Shown one piece after another: positions 21,197 through 32,759 of a stretch of 64,000 nucleotides of DNA. The translations under genes and the position numbers were made by a program. The notes beneath the pieces were generated by a model. That model was given only the letters and a program-made list of their open reading frames with translations, was not told the DNA's origin and did no database searches. Location of the stretch: positions 87,284,762-87,348,761 of the forward strand of contig CM042152.1 of NCBI GenBank assembly GCA_023376005.1. Reading direction: 5' to 3'. Every line of letters begins with the position of its first letter. The first letter of the stretch is position 1. This stretch comes from Doryteuthis pealeii. Lineage: Eukaryota; Mollusca; Cephalopoda; Myopsida; Loliginidae.

Positions 21197-21563
21197 GGTA
21201 ATTTATGAGGAAGTGCATCCCGGTTCTGGTTTCCTGCCTCAAAAATTGCTATCCCGGTGACTATTAAAATAACGACCCAGCTCAGTCTATTCAAAACTAT
21301 CCATCTTCATATCTATCTATCTATCTCAATTTGTTCATATTTATCTATATTACTTTAAATACTAAGATTTTTTTTTAATTCATGTTTGTTTAAACTATCT
21401 CAGTCTATTCCAAACTATATATCCATCTTCATATCTAAACAAGAATTACGACAAATTACGATAAATAAACAAGAATTACGACGAGCTGGGGTTGTTATTT
21501 TGATAGTCACTGGGTAGCAATTTTTGAGGCAGGAGACCAGGATGCACTTCCTCATAAATTACC
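21197..21563. mobile_element. Family T foldback transposon (T1)
   Basis: About 80-bp terminal inverted repeats beginning GGTAATTTATGAGGAAGTGC. A perfect 8-bp target duplication AGTGAAAG (21189-21196, 21564-21571) lies inside a SINE B fragment. The centre is AT-rich and has no transposase. An 8-bp duplication with long inverted ends suggests a cut-and-paste DNA transposon, moved in trans; hAT, P and similar superfamilies make 8-bp duplications. Confidence 0.9.
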
Positions 21564-21579
21564 AGTGAAAGTAATAGTG

Positions 21580-21655
21580 AGACTGCAGTTTGAAACTCAT
21601 TTACTATGATGCCACATACTAGCATGTTAACCATTATGTCAAGGGGACTCCCCTC
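21580..21655 (-). repeat. SINE C-like tRNA head, diverged
   Basis: Minus strand reads GACATAATGGTTAACATGCT and a B-box-like GAGTTTCAAACTGCAG. Weak copy. Confidence 0.45.
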
Positions 21656-22066
21656 ACTTATTTATCAAGAATCTCTAACAGGCTTCCTGGGTGGCATGCA
21701 GCCTATAGATTTTATCTATGGCTCATACCAATATTTTTGGCATTTAATTAAAAATTAATCATTCTATTTTATTTCTATTTGAATTGGACTTTTTGTTTAT
21801 ATATTGAAATACTTTTACTGTCATGAGAACATTCATCTATAAAGGATTATCCTATTAGCTTATTATTTGTAATACAGTTTAATTATAATAGTTTAAAATT
21901 GTGTACTCCATATATATATGTAGTAGTCAACCAGTCTAAAAAAATCCTTGTAAAAGAGAACTCATTCTCTTGAAATATTGGATGAAATAAAATGGAACTT
22001 AGCATATAACATTCAACACAGTTTCTCATTTATTTCACACTTTACCCATGCTTCACAGTAAACCCA

Positions 22067-22102
<36 letters not shown>

Positions 22103-22293
22103 TGATATGATATATTCATTGAAAATTAGACTCATCAGATATACCAACAAAAAAGCATACAGAGACTCCACAATGACTATATAAATATGTATTATTAATG
22201 TGTATGGTTGACATTATTATACTTGAAGGAGCGGTAGTAATCCAATGTACAGTGTTATTAGAAGAGTGCTCAATATCTGTGATAGAGCGTTAA
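21656..22293. other. No gene; (TA)n at about 22072-22100
   Basis: Unassigned AT-rich sequence. Just after the TA tract the minus strand contains CTGATGAGTC, without a GAAA partner. Confidence 0.4.
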
Positions 22294-22440
22294 TAGATAA
22301 ATGAATGAATAAATAAAAGGTTTAGCTTTTTTTAATAAAGTCTGAAGACTGCCACAGAGCAAAAAACCAAATGGTGGCAATAATTGTTCCAATGATAATA
22401 AAAAAAAGCTAAACCTTTTATTTATTTATTCATTTATCTA
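22294..22440. repeat. MITE-like inverted repeat
   Basis: Arms of about 39 bp: TAGATAAATGAATGAATAAA ... GGTTTAGCTTTTTT at the left and its complement at the right, with a core of about 68 bp. It is followed by (TA)n. Confidence 0.85.
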
Positions 22441-22453
22441 TGTATATATATAT

Positions 22454-22880
22454 ATATGGTGATGATGATATTCAATATTCTGCTGCTATAGTAGTAAGAA
22501 ACATTCTACAGCAGCATTCAGTCTTTATTCATTTGAAGCCATGCTATCCTTTCCTTTGCGGAGTTCTTAGCTTCTTCTGCAGCTTGCCAGATCTTAGAGT
22601 TCCTACTCATGTATTTTGGAGGTCTACCTGCAGCTTACCAAGCAAGTTTGTGCAATGGTGACCCCTTCGTGCCCAGTAGTTATTTGACACTATTACAGCA
22701 AATCCCAGCAGTATTTGTGGAGGTGCTTCTTTAGGTATTTGAAGCACGTAACTAAACATGGACCACTATAGTTGTGCCAATCTTATTGATAGTTGAATGT
22801 GCAAAAATCTGAGAATGATCATTTAATATTAATGGCCTAATCTTCAACAAGACTCTGTGGAAGATGTGCATATATATATA
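22454..22880 (-). mobile_element. LINE 3' region with (ATC)n tail
   Basis: The minus strand includes AAATGAATAAAGACTGAATG and ends in GAATATCATCATCACC before (TA)n. The block GACTGAATGCTGCTGTAG is shared with 63290-63445. One frame reads GRPPKYMSRNSKIWQAAEEA and KERIAWLQMNKD, resembling the C-terminus of a non-LTR ORF, but it is broken by stops. Confidence 0.5.
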
Positions 22881-22889
22881 TATATATAT

Positions 22890-22916
22890 ACATGATGAGA
22901 ATTTTAGTAATATAAG

Positions 22917-22955
<39 letters not shown>

Positions 22956-23030
22956 CTTTTGTTCGATTTAGTGTCTTGGTAAATATAGCTCCAGTCTCAA
23001 TACTTTTTTTTTTTTAACATACCTTGTATT
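22890..23030. repeat. (TA)n with adjacent mariner-like terminus
   Basis: (TA)n at 22920-22950, then GTCTCAATACTTTTTTTTTT, which resembles the terminus complement of the mariner relic at 4277. Confidence 0.4.
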
Positions 23031-23367
23031 TATAATTACTCAGAAAAGTAAAATAGAATCACTTTTATCAAAAATGCCTTTTATTTTTATATAAGTATTT
23101 CTATAAAATATAAAATAAATTAATCTGTGATTAACCTGTTTTTTGATTCTGAAAAACATCAGATCTTTAGTTTATAGTATCTTCTTTTTGTAAAAAAAAG
23201 TATTTATGCCATGTTTATTGCTCGAGTGTATATACATACATATACACATAGGTATATCACTAAGATTGTTGTATAACGATGAAGAAACATTTCCCGCAAA
23301 ATATACAGAGAAATTTTCAAATCAAAATCCAGTCAATAGGCTCTGGATTTATTGATCTACCCTTTAT
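23031..23367. other. No feature recognised
   Basis: AT-rich, nothing assigned. Confidence 0.4.
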
Positions 23368-23611
23368 CCTCATCAGTTAGTAGAGCATCCAACTTGGAAC
23401 CACAAGGTTCCCAGTTCAATACCAGCCTCTCACCAACTCAGCATATGAGTAGCACAGGGATCTGTGCGGTAAAGTGAGGAGCTGATTGTAGGTGGGATGC
23501 TCAACCTCAGATGCTGCAATCTCTTTGGTCTAGCACAAGTGAAGAGGGGATAGACTCCCTCGCTGTCTGGCTGATACCGACTTTAGGCTACCCCAACGAC
23601 TTTACTTACTA
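23368..23611 (+). repeat. SINE A, near full length
   Basis: Diverged head (CATCAGTTAGTAGAGCATCC), intact body and CGACTTTACTTAC tail. Confidence 0.85.
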
Positions 23612-23716
23612 AACAAAGGTTTTTCCAAATTCCTTCTATGAGGATGTTTACTTTGTCAGCCTCTGACATACCTTGCTAGCCAATTATGTTATCTCATCTT
23701 TATATTTTATTGTTAT

Positions 23717-23966
23717 AGTCGTAGGAAATGGACACGGTGACACGAATTCAAATCCTGGACGAGACTGGTAGCATTTCCCATAGCTCTAATATCCTTGGGA
23801 AAGGTATGAATTCAACTATTCTCCCTCTAGTTATGGGTAAATAATAGGGTACCTTGGTATAGCAATCGGTCTAAGAGAATAAAAACTCTGACTTCAAACC
23901 TGTTAAACTCCACTTAAAATAGATCTTATATCACATTCTGATTATGTGGAGGGGCTGGTAAATACA
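23717..23966 (+). repeat. SINE B, near full length
   Basis: GTCGTAGGAAATGGACAC, B box region TTCAAATCCTGGACGAG, body and GTGGAGGGGCTGGTAAATAC tail. Confidence 0.85.
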
Positions 23967-24322
23967 TGCACAATCCTATAAGACTTATTCTTAAATAGGT
24001 CTATTTGACTCATAGTTGGGACATTAACAGGTGTAATACCTTCTAGGGTCAGATTAGACCTAAGAGTAATAGCAACGAAAGGGTAAATCATTTGTATTAA
24101 GAATAGTCATTTGAAGCTATAATTGTTTACTAAGGACTATTATTACTGGTTACTTGAAACGATATAACTGTGTGCAAATAAATGATTATTATGAAATAGA
24201 AATAATTACTTGAAACCATAAAATTGTGTATAAATTGGATATTTTCCGTCTCTATTTGTTATCATTCTGCCAACGCCTGGTATCCACCATTCCATACACA
24301 CAAATATATGTATTTGCATAAC
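23967..24322. other. Weak family D-like fragment only
   Basis: 24003-24075 shows a loose match to the family D block (CATAGTTGGGACATTAACAG). The rest is unassigned. Confidence 0.35.
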
Positions 24323-25140
24323 CGCTCCACATGATCAGGATGCAACACAAGGTCCTGCAGAGTTTAACAGGTTTGAATTCAGAGTCTTCCTTCTCCTAGA
24401 CTGGTTGTCATACTAAGGTTAAAGAGCCCAATCTGCCCTACTAGGAACTCTCAAAGTAGTTTTGACTAACAAGAAGAGAGCCTCTTTGGTTTGTATTGAG
24501 AGTTTTCCTTCTCCTAGACTGGTTGTCATACTAAGGTTAAAGAGCCCAATCTGCCCTACTAGGAACTTTCAAAGTAGTTTTGACTAACAAGAAGAGAGCC
24601 CCTTTGGTTTGAATTAAGAGTTTTCCTTCTCCTAGACTGGTTGTCATACTAAGGTTAATGAGCCCAATCTGCCCTACTAGGAACTCTCAAAGTAGTTTTG
24701 ACTAACAGAAGAGAGCCCCTTTGGTTTGAATTAAGAGTTTTCCTTCTCCTAGACTGGTTGTCATACTAAGGTTAAAGAGCCCAATCTGCCCTACTAGGAA
24801 CTCTCAAAGTAGTTTTGACTAACAAGAAGAGAGCCTCTTTGGTTTGTATTGAGAGTTTTCCTTCTCCTAGACTGGTTGTCATACTAAGGTTAAAGAGCCC
24901 AATCTGCCCTACTAGGAACTTTCAAAGTAGTTTTGACTAACAAGAAGAGAGCCCCTTTGGTTTGAATTAAGAGTTTTCCTTCTCCTAGACTGGTTGTCAT
25001 ACTAAGGTTAAAGAGCCCAATCTGCCCTACTAGGAACTCTCAAAGTAGTTTTGACTGACAAGAAGAGAGCCTCTCTGGTTTGTATTCAGAGTTTTCTTTC
25101 TCCTAGATTGGTTGCCATACCAAGGTTAAAGAGCTCAGTC
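24323..25140 (-). repeat. SINE B-derived tandem array, 118-bp unit
   Basis: A minus-strand SINE B (CCGCTCCACATGATCAGGAT at 24323) runs into about six repeats of a 118-bp unit. Half of each unit is SINE B body (CCTTCTCCTAGACTGGTTGT, CTAAGGTTAAAGAGCCCAAT) and half is a spacer (GGAACTCTCAAAGTAGTTTT). Two unit subtypes (GTATTGAGAG or GAATTAAGAG) occur in the order A B B A B A'. Confidence 0.9.
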
Positions 25141-25483
25141 TTTTATATATATATATATATTGTAAAGGTTATCATTCAAATAACTCAACTTTGTTAGCAA
25201 ATTTATTTACTTTTAAAAGTGTCATTAAAGCAATGTGTATGGACTCCTACAAATGGCTGATAAGCAAAAAATTTCATCACCTCTATATGGACACTGGATA
25301 CCGTCTAAATAACTTATCAAGAGTGATGACTAATAGGGAGAAATGGTGAGAGAGAGAGAGAGAGAAAGAGTCAAAGGAATCCATGCTGTCAGAAATCCTT
25401 GATGATGAAATAAGAAGAATATATTACTATTTCTATTACTTGTAATGGGTTATATCTATTAGATTATATATAATAATATATAT
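25141..25483. other. No gene; short (TA)n and (GA)n
   Basis: (TA)n at 25144-25160 and GA-rich DNA at 25348-25370. Otherwise unassigned. Confidence 0.4.
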
Positions 25484-25562
25484 ATAACATAGTATATATA
25501 TATGTAATATAGTGAAAAATTTGAAAAAACACAGGTTCAAATAAAATGAGGGATATTTATTC

Positions 25563-25611
25563 AGCCAACGCTGCAGTGTTTCAATCAGCTTAGTAGATCT
25601 TCTTCAGGGTT
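25563..25611 (-). ncRNA. Hammerhead-like motif, family H copy a
   Basis: Minus strand: CUGAAGA, extra A, stem II GAUC/GAUU, GAAAC, ACUGCAGC loop, GUU^GGCU. One extra nucleotide separates the core from stem II and stem I is weak (AACC against GGCU), so activity is uncertain. Confidence 0.4.
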
Positions 25612-25902
25612 TTTATTGATATAAGGAAAAGTAAAATTTATCACAGAAAAATAAGGAGACTGTGATAGTTTTCGTTGATCAGTTTGTTTATACAAAAAAA
25701 AAGTGTTTTGAATGGAAAGTTAGCGCTCTTAGAATTGTTCGAAATTTATGAAACGCTGGAATAAACGGTTTTGAAAGATGACATGGAACATTCTCTTACA
25801 TTGTGTGTGTGTGTGTGTGTGTGTGTGAGGGAGAGAGGGGGGAGAAAGAGCGTGTATGGAATATTATTCTGTGATAATTTTACTTTTCCTTATATCAACA
25901 AA

Positions 25903-25951
25903 AGCCCTGAAGAAGATCTACTAAGCTGATTGAAACACTGCAGCATTGGCT
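25903..25951 (+). ncRNA. Hammerhead-like motif, family H copy b
   Basis: Plus strand: AGCC, CUGAAGA, extra A, GAUC...GAUU, GAAAC, then GCAUU, GGCU. Stem I pairs AGCC/GGCU. The stem III GU has mutated to AU, which weakens that stem. Confidence 0.4.
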
Positions 25952-26039
25952 GAATAAATATCACTCATTTTATTTGAACCTGTGTTTTTTCAAATTTTTC
26001 ACTATATTACACATATATATACTATGTTATATATACTGG

Positions 26040-26309
26040 GGGCCGGGTTAGCTCAGTCGGTAGAGCGTTTGGCTAGAAACCACAAGGTTCCTAGTTCGAT
26101 ACGGGTCCCGCCAACTCAGCATATGAGTAGCACAGGGATCTGTGCGGTAAAGTAAGGAGCTGATGGTAGGTGTGGCGCTCCACCTCAGATGCTAAAAAAA
26201 AAAAACCAAAAAAAAACAATCTCCTTGGTCTAGCGCTATTGAAAAGGGGATAGACTCCCTCGCTGACTGGCTGATACCGACATTAGGCCACCCCGTCGAC
26301 TTTACTTTT
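26040..26309 (+). repeat. SINE A, full length
   Basis: Head GGCCGGGTTAGCTCAGTCGG to CGACTTTACTTTT tail, with an expanded A-rich linker near 26192-26217. It sits directly after the family H pair, in AT repeats. Confidence 0.9.
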
Positions 26310-26605
26310 TATATATATATTATTATATCTAATTTAATAGATTTTTCACTATATTACATACCGTTAGATTCACTTATAATATAACATATATAAAATATAT
26401 AATATATATATATTATATAATACATATTTATATATATTATATAATATATATCATAATTATATTATATATATTATATATATATTATATAATATATATTACA
26501 TATATATATTATATAATATATATATATATATATATAATATATATTACATATATATATTATATAATATATATATATATATATATAATATATATTACATATA
26601 TATAT

Positions 26606-26640
<35 letters not shown>
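26310..26640. repeat. Complex AT satellite
   Basis: Repeats of TATATATTACATATATATAT-like units of about 60 bp with internal dyad symmetry. Confidence 0.85.
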
Positions 26641-26642
<2 letters not shown>

Positions 26643-27207
26643 TAATTATAAAATAAAATACCTTCTTTTTAAACATTCAACTTTTTTACTGCATTTATAT
26701 CCTTAGGTTTAAACATAACACCTACTTTTTAAAAAAATCTCTTTAATTGCCTTAGGCATTAAACAGATTTTCTTTTTAAAAAAATGTGAGAATGTTTTTA
26801 TTACAATAAGCAAAAGATAATAGATAGTTAGAGACATGGCTAAATGTAATTACCTCAGATTAAATATATTTCTTTTCAAGACATCTAACCCTTAAGCACT
26901 TTTGTTTATGCGCTTAAATATTTTTCAGTTTTAATTAACTCTAACACACTTTTAAAAAAACTAAGCATTAATAATCAATTCATTAGCAAAACAAAACAGT
27001 TTTTTTTACTAATTAGTCTATAATTAGATAAGTTGACTGTTTCCTACCAACAGTTTCCTAAAAATACTTATATAGTATTTTGTACATATCAACTACTAGA
27101 TGAATCGTACACTAATAAATTTGGATATATTTTCTTCATTTCATGCCAAAGTATTATCATGTTATTAAAAATTGATAGCCAAATGGCTTTGATGAAACTT
27201 TCACATA
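26641..27207. other. No feature recognised
   Basis: AT-rich. A 64-residue open frame at 27033-27227 has no family features. Confidence 0.4.
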
Positions 27208-27215
27208 GAAAATTA

Positions 27216-27751
27216 GGTAATTTATGAGGAAGTGCGTCCCGGTCTCGTGCCTCAGAAATTGCTACCCCATGACTATTAAAATAACGTCCCCAGCTATGTC
27301 ATCTCGGCGGTGTTACTTGAAAGAAAACAACCAAATTAGGGCGTTAAATGCATTTTAGAGGGTGGGGGGCTTCTCTTTTTTGATATGAACAAATGGAGAT
27401 GGGTGGATAGATATATATAAACAAAGTAAAAAAATGAACAAATTGGGGTAGATAGATAGATAGATATCCGTCTTCATATCTAAACAAGAATTACGACAAA
27501 TTTCTATAAATAAACAAGAATTACGACAAATTTCTATAAATAAATTTCTAGACAAATTACGATAAATAAATAAGAATTATGACAAAAAAAAGAGAAGCCC
27601 CCCCCCCTCTAAAATACATTTAACGCCCTAAGCTGGTTGTTTTCTTTCCAGTAACACCACCGAGACGACATAGCTGGGGACGTTATTTTAATAGTCACCA
27701 GGTAGCAATTTCTGAGGCAGGAGACCGGGACGCACTTCCTCATAAATTACC
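27216..27751. mobile_element. Family T foldback transposon (T2)
   Basis: The ends match T1 (GGTAATTTATGAGGAAGTGC). The inverted arms extend about 165 bp and include a run of Gs at 27361-27370 mirrored by a run of Cs at 27599-27608. The 8-bp target duplication is GAAAATTA/GAAAATTG (7 of 8). The centre has AAACAAGAATTACGACAAAT short repeats and no transposase. Confidence 0.9.
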
Positions 27752-27759
27752 GAAAATTG

Positions 27760-28195
27760 AAATAAATAATCCTTTTTTTTTGTCTGCAAATTTTCTGATC
27801 ATCTTCAGGTGACAAGAAATGGAACCACATTCTTTAAATTGCAAATTCTCATTAAATCTTATTCTGGTTGAGAGAAAATGGTTTGTGAAATCAGATTCTG
27901 GTTTGGCCAATCATCAGACACAAAGAACCAAATGAGAAACATTTGGATTTTTATATGAGCAAAACTAAACAGTAAGAAGGAAAAGCATTTTTGAATTACA
28001 ATCTAAAAGCAGTGCAAGTTTATGTATTTTTTTTCTTTTTGCAGAAGTTGAGGGATTTACTAATTATATTGCTAATGGTGGTCATATTAAATATTAATCA
28101 ACTGCATTTTCTTTGTGTGCATTCTGTGCACATCCATTTTCCAAGTCAGAGACAAAAAATTAATGAAAAATAACTCTCATTTTTTGGCATGGGTA
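27760..28195. other. No feature recognised
   Basis: AT-rich, no coding or repeat assignment. Confidence 0.4.
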
Positions 28196-28760
<565 letters not shown>

Positions 28761-29101
28761 ATAAAGGTAGATTCCCTTTTAATCTGCACTAAACTAATTT
28801 CAACCCAATTTTATATATTATCATGGTTAAAGCTTCATCCAATTAAGAATTTTGAGAAAAATACTTTTGTATTATATCAGACATCTAAATTCTAGGCATG
28901 TACTGTACGACTTCTTAAGATAAGCCAATCATTTACTTTGAATTAAAATTTTTAAAAATATATACTGAAGACTTTCGTATTTAATCATTACCACTTGAAA
29001 GGTACTTATTAAAGCAAGGAAAATCATTGCTAGAAATGGCCAGAAAAATAAATTAAAACCTAATTACAGTGCACCATAACCAACACAATACACACAGACA
29101 G

Positions 29102-29134
<33 letters not shown>
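28761..29134. other. No gene; ends in CA/TA repeats
   Basis: Unassigned AT-rich sequence ending in (CA)n(TA)n at 29090-29134. Confidence 0.4.
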
Positions 29135-29135
<1 letters not shown>

Positions 29136-29391
29136 GGGCTGGTTTAGCTCAGTCGGTAGAGCATTCAATTAGAAATCACAAGGTTCCTGGTTCGATACCG
29201 GCACTCACCAACTCAGCATATGAGTAGCACAGGGATCTGTGTGGTAAAGTAAGGAGCTGATGGTAGGTGTGGTGCTCCATCTCAGATTCTAAAAACAATC
29301 TCCTTGGTCTAGCGCTAGTGAAAAGGGGATAGACACCCTCGCTGATTGGCTGATAACGACTTTAAGCCATCTCAACGACTTTACTTACTTT
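29135..29391 (+). repeat. SINE A, full length, within (TA)n
   Basis: Head GGTTTAGCTCAGTCGGTAGA to CGACTTTACTTAC tail. (TA)n lies on both sides. Confidence 0.9.
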
Positions 29392-29700
29392 ATATATATA
29401 TATATATACACATGTATGTGTACGCGCGTGTATGCATATGTATGTGTATATTTAATTAATAATAAATATACAAACAATTACAATATAAAAACAAATAATA
29501 ATTACAACTTTAATTAATAAATTTTACACACACACACACATTTTCTCGTCACATACTTAAAATAAAAATAAACAAATAAAATAAACATACACACACACAC
29601 ATGCTCATTCAGACACCCAAATGAAAAACGATTAATCTACTCATATTTCCATACACACGCTCTCTCTCTCCCCATATACACACACACACACACAATGTAA
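29392..29700. repeat. Scattered (CA)n and (TA)n
   Basis: CA runs at 29525-29540, 29588-29600 and 29680-29694, and a CT run at 29660-29670. Confidence 0.7.
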
Positions 29701-29941
29701 GAGAATGTTCGACGTCATCCTTCAAAACCGTTTACCCCAGTCTCATTGAAAACATTGGAAACAAACTGATCAACAACAACTATCACAGTCTCCTTATTAT
29801 TCTGTGATAAATTTTACTTTTCCTTATATCAACAAAAGCCCTGAAGAAGATCTACTAAACAGATTGAAACACTGCAGCGTTGGCTGAATAAATATCACTC
29901 ATGTTATTTGAACTTATGTTTTTTCAAAATTTTTTCACTTC

Positions 29942-29945
<4 letters not shown>
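29701..29945 (+). mobile_element. Family H, single copy
   Basis: Plus-strand copy of the family H arm plus part of the centre (CAAAACCGTTTA, ACTATCACAGTCTCCTTATT). Its 3' end GTTTTTTCAAAATTTTTTCA runs into (TA)n at 29947-29988. Confidence 0.8.
29837..29885 (+). ncRNA. Hammerhead-like motif, family H copy c
   Basis: AGCC; CUGAAGA; extra A; GAUC-loop-GAUU; GAA; AC-ACUGCAGC-GU; U; GGCU. Stem I (4 bp) and stem III (2 bp) pair as expected. The only departure from the core is the extra A. An extra A at this place is known from a natural viroid hammerhead (CChMVd plus strand), so activity is possible. Confidence 0.55.
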
Positions 29946-29988
<43 letters not shown>

Positions 29989-29991
<3 letters not shown>

Positions 29992-30265
29992 GGTAATTCA
30001 ATAAATAAGGGGAATTTTTTAAAGAGTAAAATAATTTCTTCTTTTTTAGAATTTCTTCTTTCAATGTAAATTCTGCATTGTTTGGAATTGGTTTATAGCT
30101 AAAATTATCTTAATCTCGAAAACATTTCTTTTGAGGTTATTAAAAATGGTGGCAAATCAAACAGAGTGCTCCAAGTTTGAACAGAGGTATGTCATCAAAT
30201 GTTTGGTGGCCAAAAAGTACAAACTATATGACATTTATAGAAGACTCTTTAATGTGTACTGAGAA
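29989..30265 (+). pseudogene. Mariner-like element, 5' part
   Basis: The terminus GAGGGTAATTCAATAAATAA matches the deleted element at 8682-9165. From ATG at 30146 the frame reads MVANQTECSKFEQRYVIKCL and then VAKKYKLYDIYRRLFNVY, ending in a TGA at 30257-30259. This fits the N-terminal DNA-binding part of mariner transposases. The rest is missing. Confidence 0.85.
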
Positions 30266-30310
30266 GCATCTTTTGTAATATTTTGTCTGAATTTTTTTTA
30301 CGTCAGAATT

Positions 30311-30585
30311 GATTTGTATTATTTGGACTTTTTGGACTGTTGTCCTCATCTTTATTGTTTTATACACAAAGTTTTAAACTTTTTCAAGTATTTCTTGCTA
30401 AATTCAGGAACCTTCTTGTTTAAAGTTCCATGAAGACTACTGATTATAACATGACTAGTTTGACTAGAAGGTTTGTAAGTTCAACAAGAAACACCTGAAG
30501 AAGCTCAGAGGGTACATTGACCGAAACGTTATATATAACAATAAAATTGAGGACAACTCTCGAAAAATCCAAATAATGCATATAT
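30311..30585. mobile_element. Family F inverted dimer (F4), diverged
   Basis: Left arm TTTGTATTATTTGGAC...TTGTCCTCATC. The right arm has CACCTGAAGAAGCTCAGAGG, GACCGAAACG and the tail complement. An older, more mutated copy. Confidence 0.7.
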
Positions 30586-30658
30586 TATATTTCAATCTTC
30601 ATTACATAAAATGCAGAGATGTTTAAAATTTTTATTGGGAAAAAAAGATTGTTTAAAA

Positions 30659-30834
30659 CAGGGGTTCCCAACCTTTTCAGCTCATGGCCCACAAAATTAT
30701 TATTATAGAAAAAATATTTCCATTTTACTTAAGATATTTATTCAATCAAGATACAACCATATAGAATAATAATATTTCCTTGGCCCACCTGAAATTTGTT
30801 GTGGCCCATTTTGGCCATAGGTTGGGAACCATTG
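30659..30834. mobile_element. hAT-like MITE (176 bp)
   Basis: Terminal inverted repeats CAGGGGTTCCCAACCTTTT and ATAGGTTGGGAACCATTG, as in hAT/Charlie-type elements. An 8-bp target duplication GTTTAAAA/GATTAAAA matches at 7 of 8. No coding capacity. Confidence 0.85.
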
Positions 30835-30917
30835 GATTAAAACACCAAAAAAAAACTTTAGTCTAATTTGACACAATGAATTCTGTGAAAATCAAAGATA
30901 CTATACAAGAGATTGGG

Positions 30918-31150
30918 TGTCCAATGATGGTGTAATGGTTAACAAGCTAGTCTCAAATATCAATTACTACAGAATAGAGAGTTTGATCCTTGCTGGATGC
31001 ACCATCCTTGCAAACTAACACATCGCATGTGAAGGTGAGTCCTGCTAAGACAAGAGACGTCTCTCTCACCCAACATCCTGCGTGGAACTGAAGATCTAAC
31101 TAGCTCTCACGTGATTTGTGGTTTTCCCGCCTCTGGGGTCAAAGTTCCCA
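30918..31150 (+). repeat. SINE C with tRNA-like head
   Basis: Head ATGGTGTAATGGTTAACAAG (A-box-like), B-box-like GAGTTTGATCCTTGCTGG, then about 130 bp of body (TCCTGCTAAGACAAGAGACG). This is the longest copy of SINE C here. Confidence 0.65.
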
Positions 31151-31377
31151 AACGGTCTGTAATTTTCCATGTGAGTGCTTTGTATTTCTGCTACACAGTG
31201 TTGTCAATAATCTATGCTACCATAGATTATGCAACACTTATGCAATCTTCCAAAACATACTGTCATGAAGTCCATTATTATCCATGATCCATTAATGATT
31301 TTATTAGCAAAAAAAAAAAGAAAGAAAAAAATTAAAAAATAACATCAATGGTATTGAATGCCAAAAAATAGTGAGAG

Positions 31378-31855
31378 AGAGTTAAATCAAGATTATTATA
31401 CTTTTTACATATTGAACTATTTTTCAATAGATCATAAGTAAACATATCAAATGTTGTAATAATTGAATTATCATACTGTAGTATATCTACAGGCCCTGCT
31501 AGTAAAAAGAGTTAAATCAAAATTATTATACTTTTTACATATTGAACTATTTAGCAATAGCCTTAAGTAAACATATCAAACGTTGTAACAGTAAAGAGAG
31601 TTAAATCAAAATTATTATACTTTTTACATATTGAACTATTTAGCAATAGCTCTTAAGTAACATATCAAACGTTGTAATAATTAAATTATCATACTGTGGT
31701 ATATCCACAGGCCCTGCTAGTAAAGAGAGTTAAATCAAAATTATTATACTTTTTACATATTGAACTATTTAGCAATAGCTCTTAAGTAAACATATCAAAC
31801 GTTGTAATAATTAAATTATCATGCTGTGGTATATCCACAGGTCCTGCTAGTGAAT
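31378..31855 (+). repeat. Tandem repeat, about 128-bp unit, four copies
   Basis: Unit GAGTTAAATCAAAATTATTA ... CTTTTTACATATTGAACTAT ... ATATCCACAGGCCCTGCTAG. The second unit is about 45 bp short. Confidence 0.95.
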
Positions 31856-32478
31856 TAAATCTAACTAATGAAAAATAATTGAAATCTTAAATAATGAAAA
31901 TATTATGACCAACTTGTTTTAACAGGCATGTAAATCCATCTTGGGTTATTTTAAGCCTAGAAGTTAGGGAATTGTGTTCATTTTACGTTCCTGTTAAAAA
32001 CCAGCCGAAAATTCTAACCTACTGTACTGAATTGTAATTGACAAATCTGGAATATAATTAACATAATTTGTTGGCAATTTTCAGATACATTCTTCTGTTT
32101 TAAACTGCAACATTTCAGAGAGAAACAAGTTGAGAAAAAAATAAGACAAAAAAAGAAAAATTTCTGCATTCAATTACTTTTTTTTGGTGTGTGTGTGTGG
32201 GGGGGACATGTCAAAAATACATTTAAAGAAAAATATTCTTTCTTCATCAGGTGCAGCTGAGTTCATAAATACCTATGTTGCTTTTTACAAAACACAAAAA
32301 CTCAATAACATCATTTTTCTTATCATATGACAGTAAATGCATTTTCTTTGTGTTCCGTTACAAAGCGGGGTAAAACTACACCGTGAAAATTTCAATAAAT
32401 ATGGAAATAGAAATAATCCAGTCATCCTGTAAAATCTTTTGTAAATTTATAGATCCTCTGTTAGCTTTACTCATTTTG

Positions 32479-32525
<47 letters not shown>

Positions 32526-32720
32526 ATTAAATATATCTTAAGAGAGAGAAACCCTTCAGTTTCTGTTGTTTGCATGCATAAATATGGCTTCCTGTGTTGG
32601 CTGAGCTAGTTGAGGATGTTAACCCGGATATAAGCCGGAATTTGGAAAGATTTTCAAGGGAGGCAGGTTCTAAATACTTGAAAGCACAATCTTCCTATCC
32701 TTTGACCACCTATTAGATCT

Positions 32721-32756
<36 letters not shown>
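31856..32756. other. No gene; (CA)n at about 32467-32521, (TA)n at 32723-32756
   Basis: AT-rich. At 32240-32255 the minus strand has CTGATGA followed by an A/U stem but no GAAA. Nothing else assigned. Confidence 0.4.

Positions 32757-32759
<3 letters not shown>

Larger units (their letters stand above)
25484..26034. mobile_element. Family H inverted pair with hammerhead-like motifs
   Basis: Arms 25484-25655 and 25861-26034 are inverted copies (GAAAAAACACAGGTTCAAAT and complement), with about 200 bp between them, including a (GT)n at 25803-25828. Both outer ends are AT-rich. Related single copies lie at 29701-29945 and 33325-33640. Confidence 0.85.

Noticed and set aside
22110..22135. CTGATGAGTC on the minus strand next to (TA)n
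   Set aside because: No GAAA partner and no stem II closure.
32215..32260. CTGATGA with an AAAGA/UCUUU stem on the minus strand
   Set aside because: The base required before AAA is not G, and stem I cannot be drawn.
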